In this document: positions 56,285-64,000 of the stretch, one piece after another
How the letters are laid out: each line of letters begins with the position of its first letter
Numbering within the stretch: position 1 is the first letter of the stretch
Source: Haloterrigena sp. H1
GTDB lineage: Archaea; Halobacteriota; Halobacteria; Halobacteriales; Natrialbaceae
Assembly (NCBI RefSeq): GCF_005938085.1
Contig: NZ_SMZK01000001.1
Location: forward strand, 2,542,001 to 2,606,000
DNA: 64,000 nt
Direction: 5' to 3'
The notes under the pieces: model-generated
What the model saw: the letters and a program-made list of their open reading frames with translations, nothing else
What the model was told of the DNA's origin: nothing
Databases searched by the model: none
Translations under genes and position numbers: made by a program

Positions 56285-56725
56285 TTACGCCGAGACGGTC
56301 TGACTCTCCTGTTCGGTCGAATGAATGTCCAGATCTGCCCGCAGAGCCTCGATGGCCTCTTCGGGGTCGGTCTCGGAGTCGAAGACCCGATCGAAGCCGA
56401 TCTCGCGGAAGAACTTGCGGGTCTCCTCGAAGTCGTCCTGTCCGACGGCGAGGTTACCGCCGATGTAAGTCGTCACGTCGAGGTCGGCATCGGCGATGCG
56501 CTGGTGGAAGCCCTCGCAGTCCTGTTTCGCGTGGCCGTAGAGTGATGAGACGAGTACAGCCTCGGCGTCGTTGGCGGACGCGGCTTCGACGAACTCTTCC
56601 TGGGAAGTCTGCACCCCGAGGTTGACGACGTCGAATCCGGCTGCCTCCAGTGCCTGTTCCAGGATGGTAATCCCGACAACGTGAGCGTCGGACCCGATCA
56701 CGCCGAGGATGACTGACTTCGTCAT
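56285..56725 (-). CDS. glmS: Methylaspartate mutase, small (S, B12-binding) subunit
   Basis: A 146-aa cobalamin-binding protein: TKSVILGVIGSDAHVVGITI with the DxHxxG motif whose His ligates cobalt, then VNLGVQTSQEEFV, AVLVSSLYGHAKQDCEG and YIGGNLAVGQDDFEET. This is the S (sigma) subunit of glutamate mutase, which interconverts glutamate and 3-methylaspartate. In haloarchaea it operates in the methylaspartate cycle for acetyl-CoA assimilation. The large subunit is not beside it. An AT-rich TATA places it as leaderless, so the upstream ATG is not used. Confidence 0.92.
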   Translation of the reverse strand: MTKSVILGVIGSDAHVVGITILEQALEAAGFDVVNLGVQTSQEEFVEAASANDAEAVLVSSLYGHAKQDCEGFHQRIADADLDVTTYIGGNLAVGQDDFEETRKFFREIGFDRVFDSETDPEEAIEALRADLDIHSTEQESQTVSA

Positions 56726-56752
56726 GTGCGTATCACCACAAACTGCGGGCAC

Positions 56753-56762
56753 CACTATAAAC
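56753..56762 (-). promoter_or_regulatory. TATA box of glmS
   Basis: GGTTTATAGT on the minus strand is centred about 32 bp before the start codon, implying a leaderless or nearly leaderless message. Confidence 0.55.
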
Positions 56763-56912
56763 CTAATGATTAATAATGTGGTACTCATTCACATGGTTTC
56801 CTCACGTGGGTCCCAAGTGGAAGTCCGGCCGAAACACACTCACGACAGAACGGATAGCAAGTGCAGCCGCTCTTCGAAGAGGCGTAGTACGAGGAGAGTG
56901 GGAGACAGTCGC

Positions 56913-57623
56913 TTAGACGGTCGTAAGCGCGCCAACCGGCGCGTCCGTATGGTCACGAGCACGCCGAATGCCGTCCTCGCCAGCCGCGATCAGCGCGAAG
57001 ACACCCGCGACATCGGCCTCGGCAGTGTGTGCGATGTCCAGTAGGAGCTCCTGAGTCTCGCCCGACCGGATGAGGTCGTCGACGACCAGCACTGACTCAC
57101 CGTGGTCGATTGCGGAGGCAGGCAAATAGTAGGTGAGTTCGATCCCGGATTGCAAGCGCTGGCGAGCCTCGATAAACTCCTCGACGGCGGTCTCCTTGCG
57201 CTTTTTCGCGTAGGCACAGCGGACGCCGTAATAGCTCGCGAGCGCGGCCGCGAGCGTGATCCCGTCGGTCGCGGCAGTGAGCACGACGTCGGGGCGCTCG
57301 AAGTCGAACCCATTGGCCACGACCGGCGCAGCCAGATCGAGGAACGGCTGGTCGAAGACAGTCGCGGAGTTGTCGACATACCCGTCGTCATCGACGCGAA
57401 TGCGTGCGTCCAGTTCCGCTGCCAACGCCTCCCGGCCGAGGTCTTCAACGACCTCGCGTGCGCGATCGGTGCCGGGGAGGACGTGCCCGTTGACGTACCG
57501 GTTGAGATCGCCTGCAGGAAGCCCCGTCGTCTCGGCGAGCTCGTCGTAGGTCCGCGTTTCCTTCAACATCCGCAACACGTCGACGGCCCGCAGCTGGAGG
57601 GCTGCCTTCTCGGCTCTGTTCAT
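56913..57623 (-). CDS. gfcR: GfcR-type transcription regulator with a PRTase-like domain
   Basis: A 236-aa protein. Residues 1-70 form a helix-turn-helix (KAALQLRAVDVLRMLKETRT, YDELAETTGLPAGDLNRYVN); the rest is a phosphoribosyltransferase fold with the PRPP loop VLVVDDLIRSGETQELLLD. Such proteins were long called orotate phosphoribosyltransferase-like; in Haloferax volcanii the homologue GfcR activates glycolytic (semi-phosphorylative Entner-Doudoroff) genes. The true PyrE is at 60325-60852, supporting a regulatory role here. A TATA box TCGTAATATC lies about 32 bp upstream. Confidence 0.88.
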   Translation of the reverse strand: MNRAEKAALQLRAVDVLRMLKETRTYDELAETTGLPAGDLNRYVNGHVLPGTDRAREVVEDLGREALAAELDARIRVDDDGYVDNSATVFDQPFLDLAAPVVANGFDFERPDVVLTAATDGITLAAALASYYGVRCAYAKKRKETAVEEFIEARQRLQSGIELTYYLPASAIDHGESVLVVDDLIRSGETQELLLDIAHTAEADVAGVFALIAAGEDGIRRARDHTDAPVGALTTV

Positions 57624-57650
57624 ACAGATATGCACGATTCCGCAACTATG

Positions 57651-57660
57651 GATATTACGA
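57651..57660 (-). promoter_or_regulatory. TATA box of gfcR
   Basis: TCGTAATATC on the minus strand sits about 32 bp before the gfcR start codon and supports this start over the in-frame upstream ATG. Confidence 0.5.
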
Positions 57661-57779
57661 TCAGATTTGAAGTGCAGAATCAGCACGAACATGGCACACA
57701 TTCGAGCAATACCGCCACGTGACGACCGACGATCCCGAATCAGGCGTCGGTCAGCGCGAAAACAGGGTCGAGGAACTGC

Positions 57780-59729
57780 TCAGTCCTGCAGGAAGTCGGG
57801 TTCGGTCCGCTGCTCGTCGCGTTCGGCCTCGAGGTGTGCGCGGAACTCGTCGATCTCAACGTCGTACTCCTGGTCCTCGAAGCGGTCGCGCACCGAGATG
57901 TTCCCGTCTTCTTCCTCGTTGTCGCCGACGATGATCTGGTAGGGCACGCGGTCGTCGTGGGCGGCACGGATCTTGCGCTCTAAGGTCGAGTCGCGGCCGT
58001 CGACCTCGACGCGGAAGTCGTCGAACTCGTTTGCCACGCGGTGGGCATAGCCGAGGTTGTCGTCGGAGATCGGCAGCACACGGACCTGCTCGGGCGCGAG
58101 CCACAGCGGGAACCGGCCCTCGTAGTGCTCGATGAGCATCATGAAGAACCGCTCGTAGCTGCCATACAGCGCGCGGTGGATCATGACCGGGCGGTGTTCC
58201 TCGTTGTCCTCGCCGACGTAGTTCAGGTCGAACCGCTCGGGCATGTTGAAGTCCAGTTGCACCGTGGGGCCGTCCCACGAGCGCCCGATGGCGTCCTCGA
58301 ACGCGAAGTCGATCTTCGGCCCGTAGAACGCGCCGTCGCCCTCCTCGATCTCGTACTCGTGGCCATGGGACTCGAGGACGTTCTCGAGTTGCTCTTCTGC
58401 GCGCTCCCAGATCTCGTCAGAGCCGACCGACTTCTCGGGGCGCGTGGCCAGGGCCATCTCGTAGTCGAGGTCGAACGTCTCGAGGACGTCCGTGATCATG
58501 TCCATGATCTCCTCGACCTCGCGTTTGATCTGGTCGGGACGAATGAACAGGTGGCCGTCGTCGATCGTAAACGCCCAGACCCGCGAGAGCCCCGAGAGTT
58601 CACCGCGCTGCTCTTTGCGGTAGACTTTCCCGTTCTCGGCGTACCGAATGGGGAGGTCGCGGTAGCTCCAGGAGTGGTCCTGGAAGATGGCGGCATGGCC
58701 GGGACAGTTCATCGGCTTCAGGCCGAACTCGTCGTCGCCGACGTCGAAGATGAACATGTCGTCCTGGTAGTTCTCGTAGTGGCCCGACCGGTGCCAGAGA
58801 TCCGTCTTGAAGACGTGGGGCGTCTCGACGTAGTCGTAGCCTGCCTCCTTGTTCAGCGTCTCGACGAAGTCCTCGAGTTCCTTCAGGACGGTCTTTCCGG
58901 CGGGGTGATACAGCGGCAGGCCGGGGCCGGTGACGTCCTGAATCGAGAAGAGATCCATTTCGTTGCCGATCCGGCGGTGGTCGCGTTTCTCGGCTTCCTG
59001 CTTGCGCTCTAAGAAGTCCGCGAGGTCGCTTTCGTCCTCGAAGGCCGTCCCGTAGATCCGGGTCTGCATCGTGTTGTCCTCGTCGCCGCGCCAGTACGCG
59101 CCGGCGATCTCCAGCAGTTCGATCGCGCCGAGCTCGCCCGTCGAGTCGACGTGTGGGCCGGCACAGAGGTCTTCCCACTCGCCCTGGCTGTAGAACGTGA
59201 CGGTCTCGTCTTCCTCGGCGAGTTCTTCGAGGAGTTCGAGCTTGTAGGGCTCGTCCGCGAGCCGCTGCTCTGCATCCTCGATCGAAACCTCCTCGCGCTC
59301 GATGTCGTAGTCCTCGTCGATGATCTCTTCCATCTCGGCCTCGAGCTTGGCGAGATCCTCCTCGTCGACATCTAAGTTATCGAAGTCGTAGTAGAAGCCC
59401 TCGTCCGTCGGCGGGCCGATCGCGAGTTTGACCTCCTCGGCGTCGTATAGCCGTTCGACGGCCTGCGCGAGACAGTGGGCCGCGGAGTGGCGCATCACGC
59501 GCAGATATTCGTCGGACTGGTCCGTGATGATCTCGAGTTCCGCGCCGTCGTAGGCCGGTTCCTCTTTGGCGACGAGGTCGCCGTCGAGTTTGCCGGCGAC
59601 CGTGTCGCTGCCGAGACCGGGGCCGATCTCGTAGGCACAGTCCTCGACCGTCGCATCGGCGTCGACCTCGAGTTCCGATCCGTCGGGCAGTACGACCGCT
59701 ATCTGCTGCTGTGAATCTGATTCTGACAT
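57780..59729 (-). CDS. thrS: Threonyl-tRNA synthetase
   Basis: A 649-aa class II synthetase of the bacterial/eukaryotic layout: TGS domain ([20 protein letters not shown]), the N2 editing domain with [20 protein letters not shown], the catalytic domain with zinc Cys/His in [20 protein letters not shown], motif 2 [16 protein letters not shown], and the anticodon-binding domain. Many other archaea have a different editing domain; haloarchaea commonly carry this type. [14 protein letters not shown] is the start; upstream codons lack homology. Monocistronic. Confidence 0.95.
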   Translation of the reverse strand: MSESDSQQQIAVVLPDGSELEVDADATVEDCAYEIGPGLGSDTVAGKLDGDLVAKEEPAYDGAELEIITDQSDEYLRVMRHSAAHCLAQAVERLYDAEEVKLAIGPPTDEGFYYDFDNLDVDEEDLAKLEAEMEEIIDEDYDIEREEVSIEDAEQRLADEPYKLELLEELAEEDETVTFYSQGEWEDLCAGPHVDSTGELGAIELLEIAGAYWRGDEDNTMQTRIYGTAFEDESDLADFLERKQEAEKRDHRRIGNEMDLFSIQDVTGPGLPLYHPAGKTVLKELEDFVETLNKEAGYDYVETPHVFKTDLWHRSGHYENYQDDMFIFDVGDDEFGLKPMNCPGHAAIFQDHSWSYRDLPIRYAENGKVYRKEQRGELSGLSRVWAFTIDDGHLFIRPDQIKREVEEIMDMITDVLETFDLDYEMALATRPEKSVGSDEIWERAEEQLENVLESHGHEYEIEEGDGAFYGPKIDFAFEDAIGRSWDGPTVQLDFNMPERFDLNYVGEDNEEHRPVMIHRALYGSYERFFMMLIEHYEGRFPLWLAPEQVRVLPISDDNLGYAHRVANEFDDFRVEVDGRDSTLERKIRAAHDDRVPYQIIVGDNEEEDGNISVRDRFEDQEYDVEIDEFRAHLEAERDEQRTEPDFLQD

Positions 59730-59956
59730 GGCTGTGGATGTGGTGAAAATCCCGGTGGCGTGTCCGCGCCGTATCCCGCACACTGGTCGACCGGAGCCGA
59801 CACAATACACGGTAGGTGGGAGTTAGAAACGGGCAAACGCCCCTGTAAAGCGGACACCTACCATCGTGGCTACGCGTAGTCTCGAGCGGGATAAAAGCAT
59901 TGTGATGGGGCGCCACCGGCAGAACGGTTTTCGCTCCAGGCCGGCTACGTCACGTC

Positions 59957-60301
59957 GTGGGCTTCGATCCGCCGGGGGACGACGATCCGTTCGAAGACCC
60001 GTTCGGAGATGATCCGCTCGAGGATCCGTTCGCGAACGATCCACTCGAGGACCCGATCGGAGACGAGAGCGGTGGCAACGAGGATCTAGAGCGGACGTTC
60101 AGCGAGATTTCACGATCGACGCTGCTCGCGTTCGTCGTCGTCGCGGTGCTCGTTCATGCCGGGCTCTTCGGCGCGAGCCTCGGCGTGATGCTGATCGGAT
60201 TTCGGAGCCAGTGGGTCGGCGGCGGCGCGCTCGCGATCGGCGGTGGGCTCGCGCTGGTCGTCGCTGTCGTGGTGTACCGTCGGTACAGTGCCCGCACGTG
60301 A
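59957..60301 (+). CDS. Small membrane protein with a DPF/DPL-repeat N-terminus
   Basis: A 114-aa protein starting at GTG. The first 45 residues are a repeated acidic motif, DPFEDPFGDDPLEDPFANDP and so on, with five or six DP(F/L/I)-type units. Two transmembrane helices follow: TLLAFVVVAVLVHAGLFGAS and WVGGGALAIGGGLALVVAVV. No enzyme motif. The repeat may bind a protein partner as short linear motifs. Conserved in haloarchaea as I recall; function unknown. Confidence 0.7.
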   Translation: MGFDPPGDDDPFEDPFGDDPLEDPFANDPLEDPIGDESGGNEDLERTFSEISRSTLLAFVVVAVLVHAGLFGASLGVMLIGFRSQWVGGGALAIGGGLALVVAVVVYRRYSART

Positions 60302-60324
60302 GTCACGACGCGGTGACTCCGTCG

Positions 60325-60852
60325 TTAATCCCGATCGGCCAGCAGCTCCTCGGCGGTGACGAGCGCCTCCATCTCGACGTCTGCGTCCTCGACGTTCTCG
60401 CGGCCGCCTTCCTGCCGATCGACGACGACCAGCGCGCGCTCGACGGTCGCGCCGGCGTCACGAAGTGCCTCGATCGCGTCGACGAGGCTCGTCCCCGTCG
60501 TCACGATATCCTCGAGGACGACGACTTCCTCGCCCTCCTCGAGTCGGCCCTCGACCAGGTTCGCGGTGCCGTAGTCCTTGCGCTGTTTGCGCGCAATGAC
60601 GTAGGGAACGTCGGCCGCGACGCTCGTCGCGGCGGCAAGCGGGACGCCGCCCAGCGCGACGCCGCCGAGTTTGTCGTCATCGGCGAGTCGCTCGGCGAAG
60701 GCCTCGGCGATCAACTCGAGACAGCCCGGATCGGTCTCGAAGAGGTACTTGTCGACGTAGTACTCGCTGGTGCCGCCGTGGGAGAGTTCGAACTCGCCGA
60801 ACTGGACGGCGTCGGCCCCACGTAGGGCGTCGATGAGCGCTTGGTTCGTCAT
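60325..60852 (-). CDS. pyrE: Orotate phosphoribosyltransferase
   Basis: PyrE (175 aa) makes OMP from orotate and PRPP. The PRPP loop is [19 protein letters not shown]; the N-terminus [20 protein letters not shown] and the block [12 protein letters not shown] match archaeal PyrE; the catalytic loop [18 protein letters not shown] follows. The start [10 protein letters not shown] is favoured over an ATG seven codons earlier. The gene makes uracil prototrophy in haloarchaea. Followed by CarS in the same direction but upstream of it, not overlapping. Confidence 0.95.
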   Translation of the reverse strand: MTNQALIDALRGADAVQFGEFELSHGGTSEYYVDKYLFETDPGCLELIAEAFAERLADDDKLGGVALGGVPLAAATSVAADVPYVIARKQRKDYGTANLVEGRLEEGEEVVVLEDIVTTGTSLVDAIEALRDAGATVERALVVVDRQEGGRENVEDADVEMEALVTAEELLADRD

Positions 60853-60921
60853 TACTCGAGAAGGCGGTCCCAACTGAAATAAGCGGTGTGAAACGGGACG
60901 CCGAACGCGCGCGTAGTACTC

Positions 60922-61467
60922 TTACCAGGGTTCGTTCTTCAGCCCGAGCTTGTAGGCGATCACGTTCGTCGTCACGTGCAGGATCGGCGTCAGGACGACG
61001 ACGACGAGGACGACCTCGAGCGTAAACCAGGCCAGGAACCAGTCGGTCGCCAGCAGCGCGGTCAGTGGCAGAGAGACGACGACGAAATCCAGTTGGTCGA
61101 GGCCGGGAAACATCGCACCGCGCTGGCGGCCGCTCCGGCGCTTGAGAAACGAGGCGAGGATGTCGCCGAGCATCGCGCCGCCGGCAAGCCCGAGGGCCGC
61201 GAGGGGCTCGAATCGCGGAACGTCGAAGCCGAGAGCATCACTGACAGTCGGCTCGATGACGGTCAAGACGGCCGCGAGTGCAACGCCAGCGACGATTCCC
61301 ATCGCCGTCCCACGCCACGTCTTTCCGTCGCCAAGCACGCGCCTGTCCCCCCACGTCCGACCGCCGTCGATGGGCCGGCCACCGCCGGCCAACACCGCGG
61401 CGTTGTTGGGGACGTACGCGGGCAACATCGCCCAGAACGCGACCACGATAGTCTCGAGTATTGCCAT
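60922..61467 (-). CDS. carS: CDP-archaeol synthase (CDP-2,3-bis-O-geranylgeranyl-sn-glycerol synthase)
   Basis: A 181-aa membrane enzyme that activates digeranylgeranylglyceryl phosphate with CTP, the branch point of archaeal phospholipid synthesis. It has about five helices, with the conserved regions [20 protein letters not shown], the nucleotide block [12 protein letters not shown] and [20 protein letters not shown]. The product feeds archaetidylserine formation, whose decarboxylase is at 24789-25496. The start at [12 protein letters not shown] is fixed by the first helix. Confidence 0.94.
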   Translation of the reverse strand: MAILETIVVAFWAMLPAYVPNNAAVLAGGGRPIDGGRTWGDRRVLGDGKTWRGTAMGIVAGVALAAVLTVIEPTVSDALGFDVPRFEPLAALGLAGGAMLGDILASFLKRRSGRQRGAMFPGLDQLDFVVVSLPLTALLATDWFLAWFTLEVVLVVVVLTPILHVTTNVIAYKLGLKNEPW

Positions 61468-61613
61468 ATCCGCCGGGACGAACCGACGTGTCTTAACCGG
61501 CGGTGGTTCGGCGGAACGATGGCAGGACGACTCGAGGAGGACGGCAGGCACGAACCGTGGTCGTGCTCGCTAGCCGCCCCAATTCTGTAAACAATATCCG
61601 TATCTAGTGTCCA

Positions 61614-61628
61614 CGAAAAACTTTTAGC
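61614..61628 (+). promoter_or_regulatory. Promoter of the DoeA-like gene
   Basis: CGAAAAACTTTTAGC gives a BRE-like CGAAA plus an AT-rich TATA about 40 bp before the ATG, implying a leader of roughly 10-15 nt. Confidence 0.5.
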
Positions 61629-61665
61629 GCTGCTGAGAGATAGCTCTTGTAGAGCGCTTGGTAAC

Positions 61666-62847
61666 ATGCCACGAGAGCATATTTTCGACGAAGCCGAGTA
61701 CGAGCGACGGGTCGCCCGGACCAAAGACCGGTTGCGCGAGGACGACCTCGACGCGATCGTCGTCGCCGATCCGGCGAACATGAACTACCTGACGGGGTAT
61801 GACGGCTGGTCGTTCTACGTTCACCAAGCCGTCGTGGTCACGCCTGAGCGCGACGAACCAGTCTGGATCGGCCGTGGGATGGACGCTAACGGCGCGCGGG
61901 CGACGACGCACCTCTCCGAAGAGAGCATTCGATCCTACAGCGACGACCACGTCCACTCGCCGTACGACCTCCATCCGATGGACTACGTCGCGGGCGTCTT
62001 AGAGGACCTCGGAGTCGCAGACGGCCGAATCGGCCTCGAGATGGACGCCTCCTACTTCACGGCGAAGTCCTACACTCGACTGCAGCAGAACCTCCCCGAC
62101 GCCGAATTCGAGGACGCGACGCTGCTGGTCGGCTGGGTCCGGATCAAGAAATCAGAACAGGAACTCGCGTACATGCGCGAGGCTGCCCGCATCTCCGAGC
62201 ACGCGATGCAGGCGGGGCTCGACGCCATCGAGGAGGGCGTCCCGGAGTACGAGGCCGCGGCCGCGATCTACGACGCGCTCATTACCGGCACCGAGGCGTA
62301 CGGCGGCGACTACCCATCGATCGTCCCGCTGATGCCATCCGGCGATCACACCGGCACGCCACATCTGACCTGGACCGATCGGCCCTTCGAAGACGGCGAT
62401 CCAGTCATCATCGAACTCTCGGGCTGTCGCCACCGGTATCACTCGCCGCTGGCTCGCACGACGTTCGTCGGTGATCCGCCAGCGGAACTCGCGGAGACCG
62501 CCGAGATCGTCGTCGAGGGACTCGAGGCGGCGCTCGACGCCGCCGAACCCGGCGTTACCTGCGAGGCCGTCGAGAAAGCGTGGCGCGAGACGATCGCCCA
62601 GTACGGCCTCGAGAAGGAGGATCGGATCGGCTACTCGATGGGCCTTGGCTACCCGCCGGACTGGGGCGAACACACCGCGAGCCTGCGCCCGGGCGACGAG
62701 ACGGTGCTCGAAGAGGATATGACGTTCCACATGATTCCGGGCATCTGGACCGACGAACTCGGCGTCGAGATCAGCGAGACGTTCCACGTCACCAGCACTG
62801 GTGCCGAGACGCTGGCCGAGTTTCCGCGACAACTGTTTACGACGTAA
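61666..62847 (+). CDS. doeA: Ectoine hydrolase-like M24 family protein (DoeA-like)
   Basis: A 393-aa pita-bread (creatinase/M24) protein resembling DoeA, which opens ectoine to N-acetyldiaminobutyrate. Creatinase-type N-domain: [20 protein letters not shown] and [12 protein letters not shown]-domain: [60 protein letters not shown]. The usual M24 metal ligand Asp pair is replaced in the LSGCRHRYH block, as in metal-independent creatinase-like hydrolases. Gdh lies 17 bp downstream and could handle the glutamate/ammonia side. The ectoine assignment is from remembered similarity, not a search. Confidence 0.75.
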   Translation: MPREHIFDEAEYERRVARTKDRLREDDLDAIVVADPANMNYLTGYDGWSFYVHQAVVVTPERDEPVWIGRGMDANGARATTHLSEESIRSYSDDHVHSPYDLHPMDYVAGVLEDLGVADGRIGLEMDASYFTAKSYTRLQQNLPDAEFEDATLLVGWVRIKKSEQELAYMREAARISEHAMQAGLDAIEEGVPEYEAAAAIYDALITGTEAYGGDYPSIVPLMPSGDHTGTPHLTWTDRPFEDGDPVIIELSGCRHRYHSPLARTTFVGDPPAELAETAEIVVEGLEAALDAAEPGVTCEAVEKAWRETIAQYGLEKEDRIGYSMGLGYPPDWGEHTASLRPGDETVLEEDMTFHMIPGIWTDELGVEISETFHVTSTGAETLAEFPRQLFTT

Positions 62848-62864
62848 CGTCGTCAGGGATACAC

Positions 62865-64000
62865 ATGAGCACGCCACCAGCTGCGGACGAGGCAGTATCG
62901 GACGACGAGCTCGACTCGGCGCTGGTCACCGCTCGCCGGCAGTTAGAGCGTGCGGCGACCCACGTCGACGTCGATCCCGGCGTCGTCGAGCGGCTCAAAT
63001 ATCCGACGCGAGTCCAGCAAGTGTCGGTACCTTTGGAGCGCGACGACGGCTCCGTCGAGGTGTTTACCGGGTATCGGGCCCAACACGACGACGTTCGCGG
63101 GCCCTACAAGGGCGGGCTGCGCTACCATCCGGAGGTGACCGCCGAGGAGTGTATCGGCCTCTCGATGTGGATGACCTGGAAGTGTGCGGTGATGGATCTG
63201 CCCTTCGGCGGCGGGAAAGGCGGCGTCGCCGTCGATCCCAAGTCACTGAGCAACGACGAGACCGAACGGCTCACCCGCCGGTTCGCCGAGGAACTGCGCA
63301 ACATGGTCGGGCCGACCAAAGACGTTCCGGCCCCGGACATGGGCACCGACGCCCAGACGATGGCCTGGTTCATGGACGCCTACTCGATGCAACAGGGCGA
63401 GACCATCCCGGGTGTCGTCACCGGCAAACCGCCGGTCATCGGCGGCTCCTACGGCCGCGAGGAAGCCCCCGGCCGATCGACCGCGATCGCCACGCGAGAG
63501 GCGATCGACTACTACGACCGAGAACTGTCGAACACGACTGTCGCCGTCCAGGGCTTCGGCAGCGTCGGGGCCAACGCCGCCCGCCTGCTCGAGGACTGGG
63601 GTGCGACCGTCGTCGCCGTTAGCGACGTCAACGGCGCGATCTACGACCCCGACGGGATCGATGTCGACGCGATCCCGTCCCACGACGAGGAGCCGGAAGC
63701 CGTCACGAGCTACGCGACCGAGCTCGCCGACGGAGACAGCGCTCGCCGACTCTCGAATGCGGACCTGCTCGAGCTAGACGTCGACGTCCTGATCCCCGCG
63801 GCTGTCGGCAACGTCATCACCGCCGACAACGCCGATGCGATCCAGGCCGACATCGTCGTCGAGGGCGCGAACGGGCCGACGACGTTCGCCGCCGACGCCA
63901 TTTTGGAGGAACGCGACATCCCGGTGATTCCGGACATCTTCGCGAACGCGGGCGGCGTGACGGTGAGCTACTTCGAGTGGCTCCAAGACATCAACCGCCG
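62865..64000 (+). CDS. gdhA: Glutamate dehydrogenase (3' end beyond window)
   Basis: The first 378 codons of a Glu/Leu/Phe/Val dehydrogenase family protein, truncated by the right edge. Features: [19 protein letters not shown], substrate block [17 protein letters not shown], catalytic Lys in [35 protein letters not shown], and the dinucleotide site [19 protein letters not shown]. It interconverts glutamate and 2-oxoglutarate plus ammonia. It begins 17 bp after the DoeA-like gene on the same strand, so probably cotranscribed. Cofactor preference (NAD or NADP) cannot be told safely. Confidence 0.93.
   Translation, partial: MSTPPAADEAVSDDELDSALVTARRQLERAATHVDVDPGVVERLKYPTRVQQVSVPLERDDGSVEVFTGYRAQHDDVRGPYKGGLRYHPEVTAEECIGLSMWMTWKCAVMDLPFGGGKGGVAVDPKSLSNDETERLTRRFAEELRNMVGPTKDVPAPDMGTDAQTMAWFMDAYSMQQGETIPGVVTGKPPVIGGSYGREEAPGRSTAIATREAIDYYDRELSNTTVAVQGFGSVGANAARLLEDWGATVVAVSDVNGAIYDPDGIDVDAIPSHDEEPEAVTSYATELADGDSARRLSNADLLELDVDVLIPAAVGNVITADNADAIQADIVVEGANGPTTFAADAILEERDIPVIPDIFANAGGVTVSYFEWLQDINR

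Noticed and set aside
58041..59012. 323-codon plus-strand frame antisense to thrS
   Set aside because: Shadow of thrS with no recognisable fold.

Overview
The window is haloarchaeal chromosome (class Halobacteria). The signs are high G+C with frequent CTCGAG, acidic proteins, archaeal promoters (BRE/TATA) placed close to start codons, archaeal genes (Mch, CarS, FtsZ2, L15e, GfcR, archaetidylserine decarboxylase, Tat lipoproteins) and an rRNA operon whose order and sequence are typical of the class. The gene content (methylaspartate mutase subunit, DoeA-like hydrolase, proBAC) would fit the order Natrialbales, but that placement is an inference and I cannot name a genus.

Layout. 0-9.3 kb: housekeeping metabolism, with a thiamine-binding protein, a cysteine-less HMA-like protein, methenyl-H4MPT cyclohydrolase, the overlapping proC-proB-proA operon, a GDT1-family transporter, a GTPBP1-like GTPase, PyrF and small zinc-finger proteins. 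9.3-14.9 kb: a glyoxalase-fold protein, an AI-2E-type permease, an SDR protein lacking the catalytic Tyr, methylglyoxal synthase, and a KhtT/KhtU-type K+/H+ antiporter pair, perhaps a methylglyoxal/K+ stress neighbourhood. 15.0-20.6 kb: a complete rRNA operon on the minus strand (16S, tRNA-Ala(TGC), 23S, 5S) with visible processing stems, a promoter region and a terminator-like hairpin. 20.9-34 kb: small conserved proteins, an RNase HI-like protein, an EamA permease, archaetidylserine decarboxylase, a Tat lipoprotein with a polysaccharide-deacetylase domain, an Lhr-type helicase and a MacB/FtsX-type ABC exporter. 34-38.2 kb: an HTH/membrane-protein pair, a duplicated-module lipoprotein, an aldo/keto reductase, a copper chaperone and tRNA-Tyr.

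38.3-42.6 kb is the cell-division locus: cdrL-like regulator, cdrS, ftsZ2, then convergent ncsA (tRNA thiolation). An array of GTAAGAC/GTCTTAC boxes lies across the cdrS-ftsZ2 promoter. 42.8-50.5 kb: a conserved hypothetical, a DUF7344 regulator opposite an HTH_10 regulator, an ABC-2 exporter, a methyltransferase, endonuclease IV, a lipoate-protein ligase and Rio2 kinase. 50.5-53.2 kb: a stretch of visibly lower G+C with an unknown 115-aa gene and an IS4-superfamily element. 53.2-64 kb: membrane proteins, L15e with a long structured leader, UspA, the lone methylaspartate mutase small subunit, GfcR, ThrRS, PyrE, CarS, a DoeA-like ectoine hydrolase and the first 378 codons of a glutamate dehydrogenase cut by the window edge.

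Most genes are single units or short operons. The best-supported co-working sets are proBAC, cdrL/cdrS/ftsZ2, the two ABC exporters, khtT/khtU (possibly with mgsA), and DoeA with glutamate dehydrogenase. No CRISPR array, prophage or replication origin was seen.
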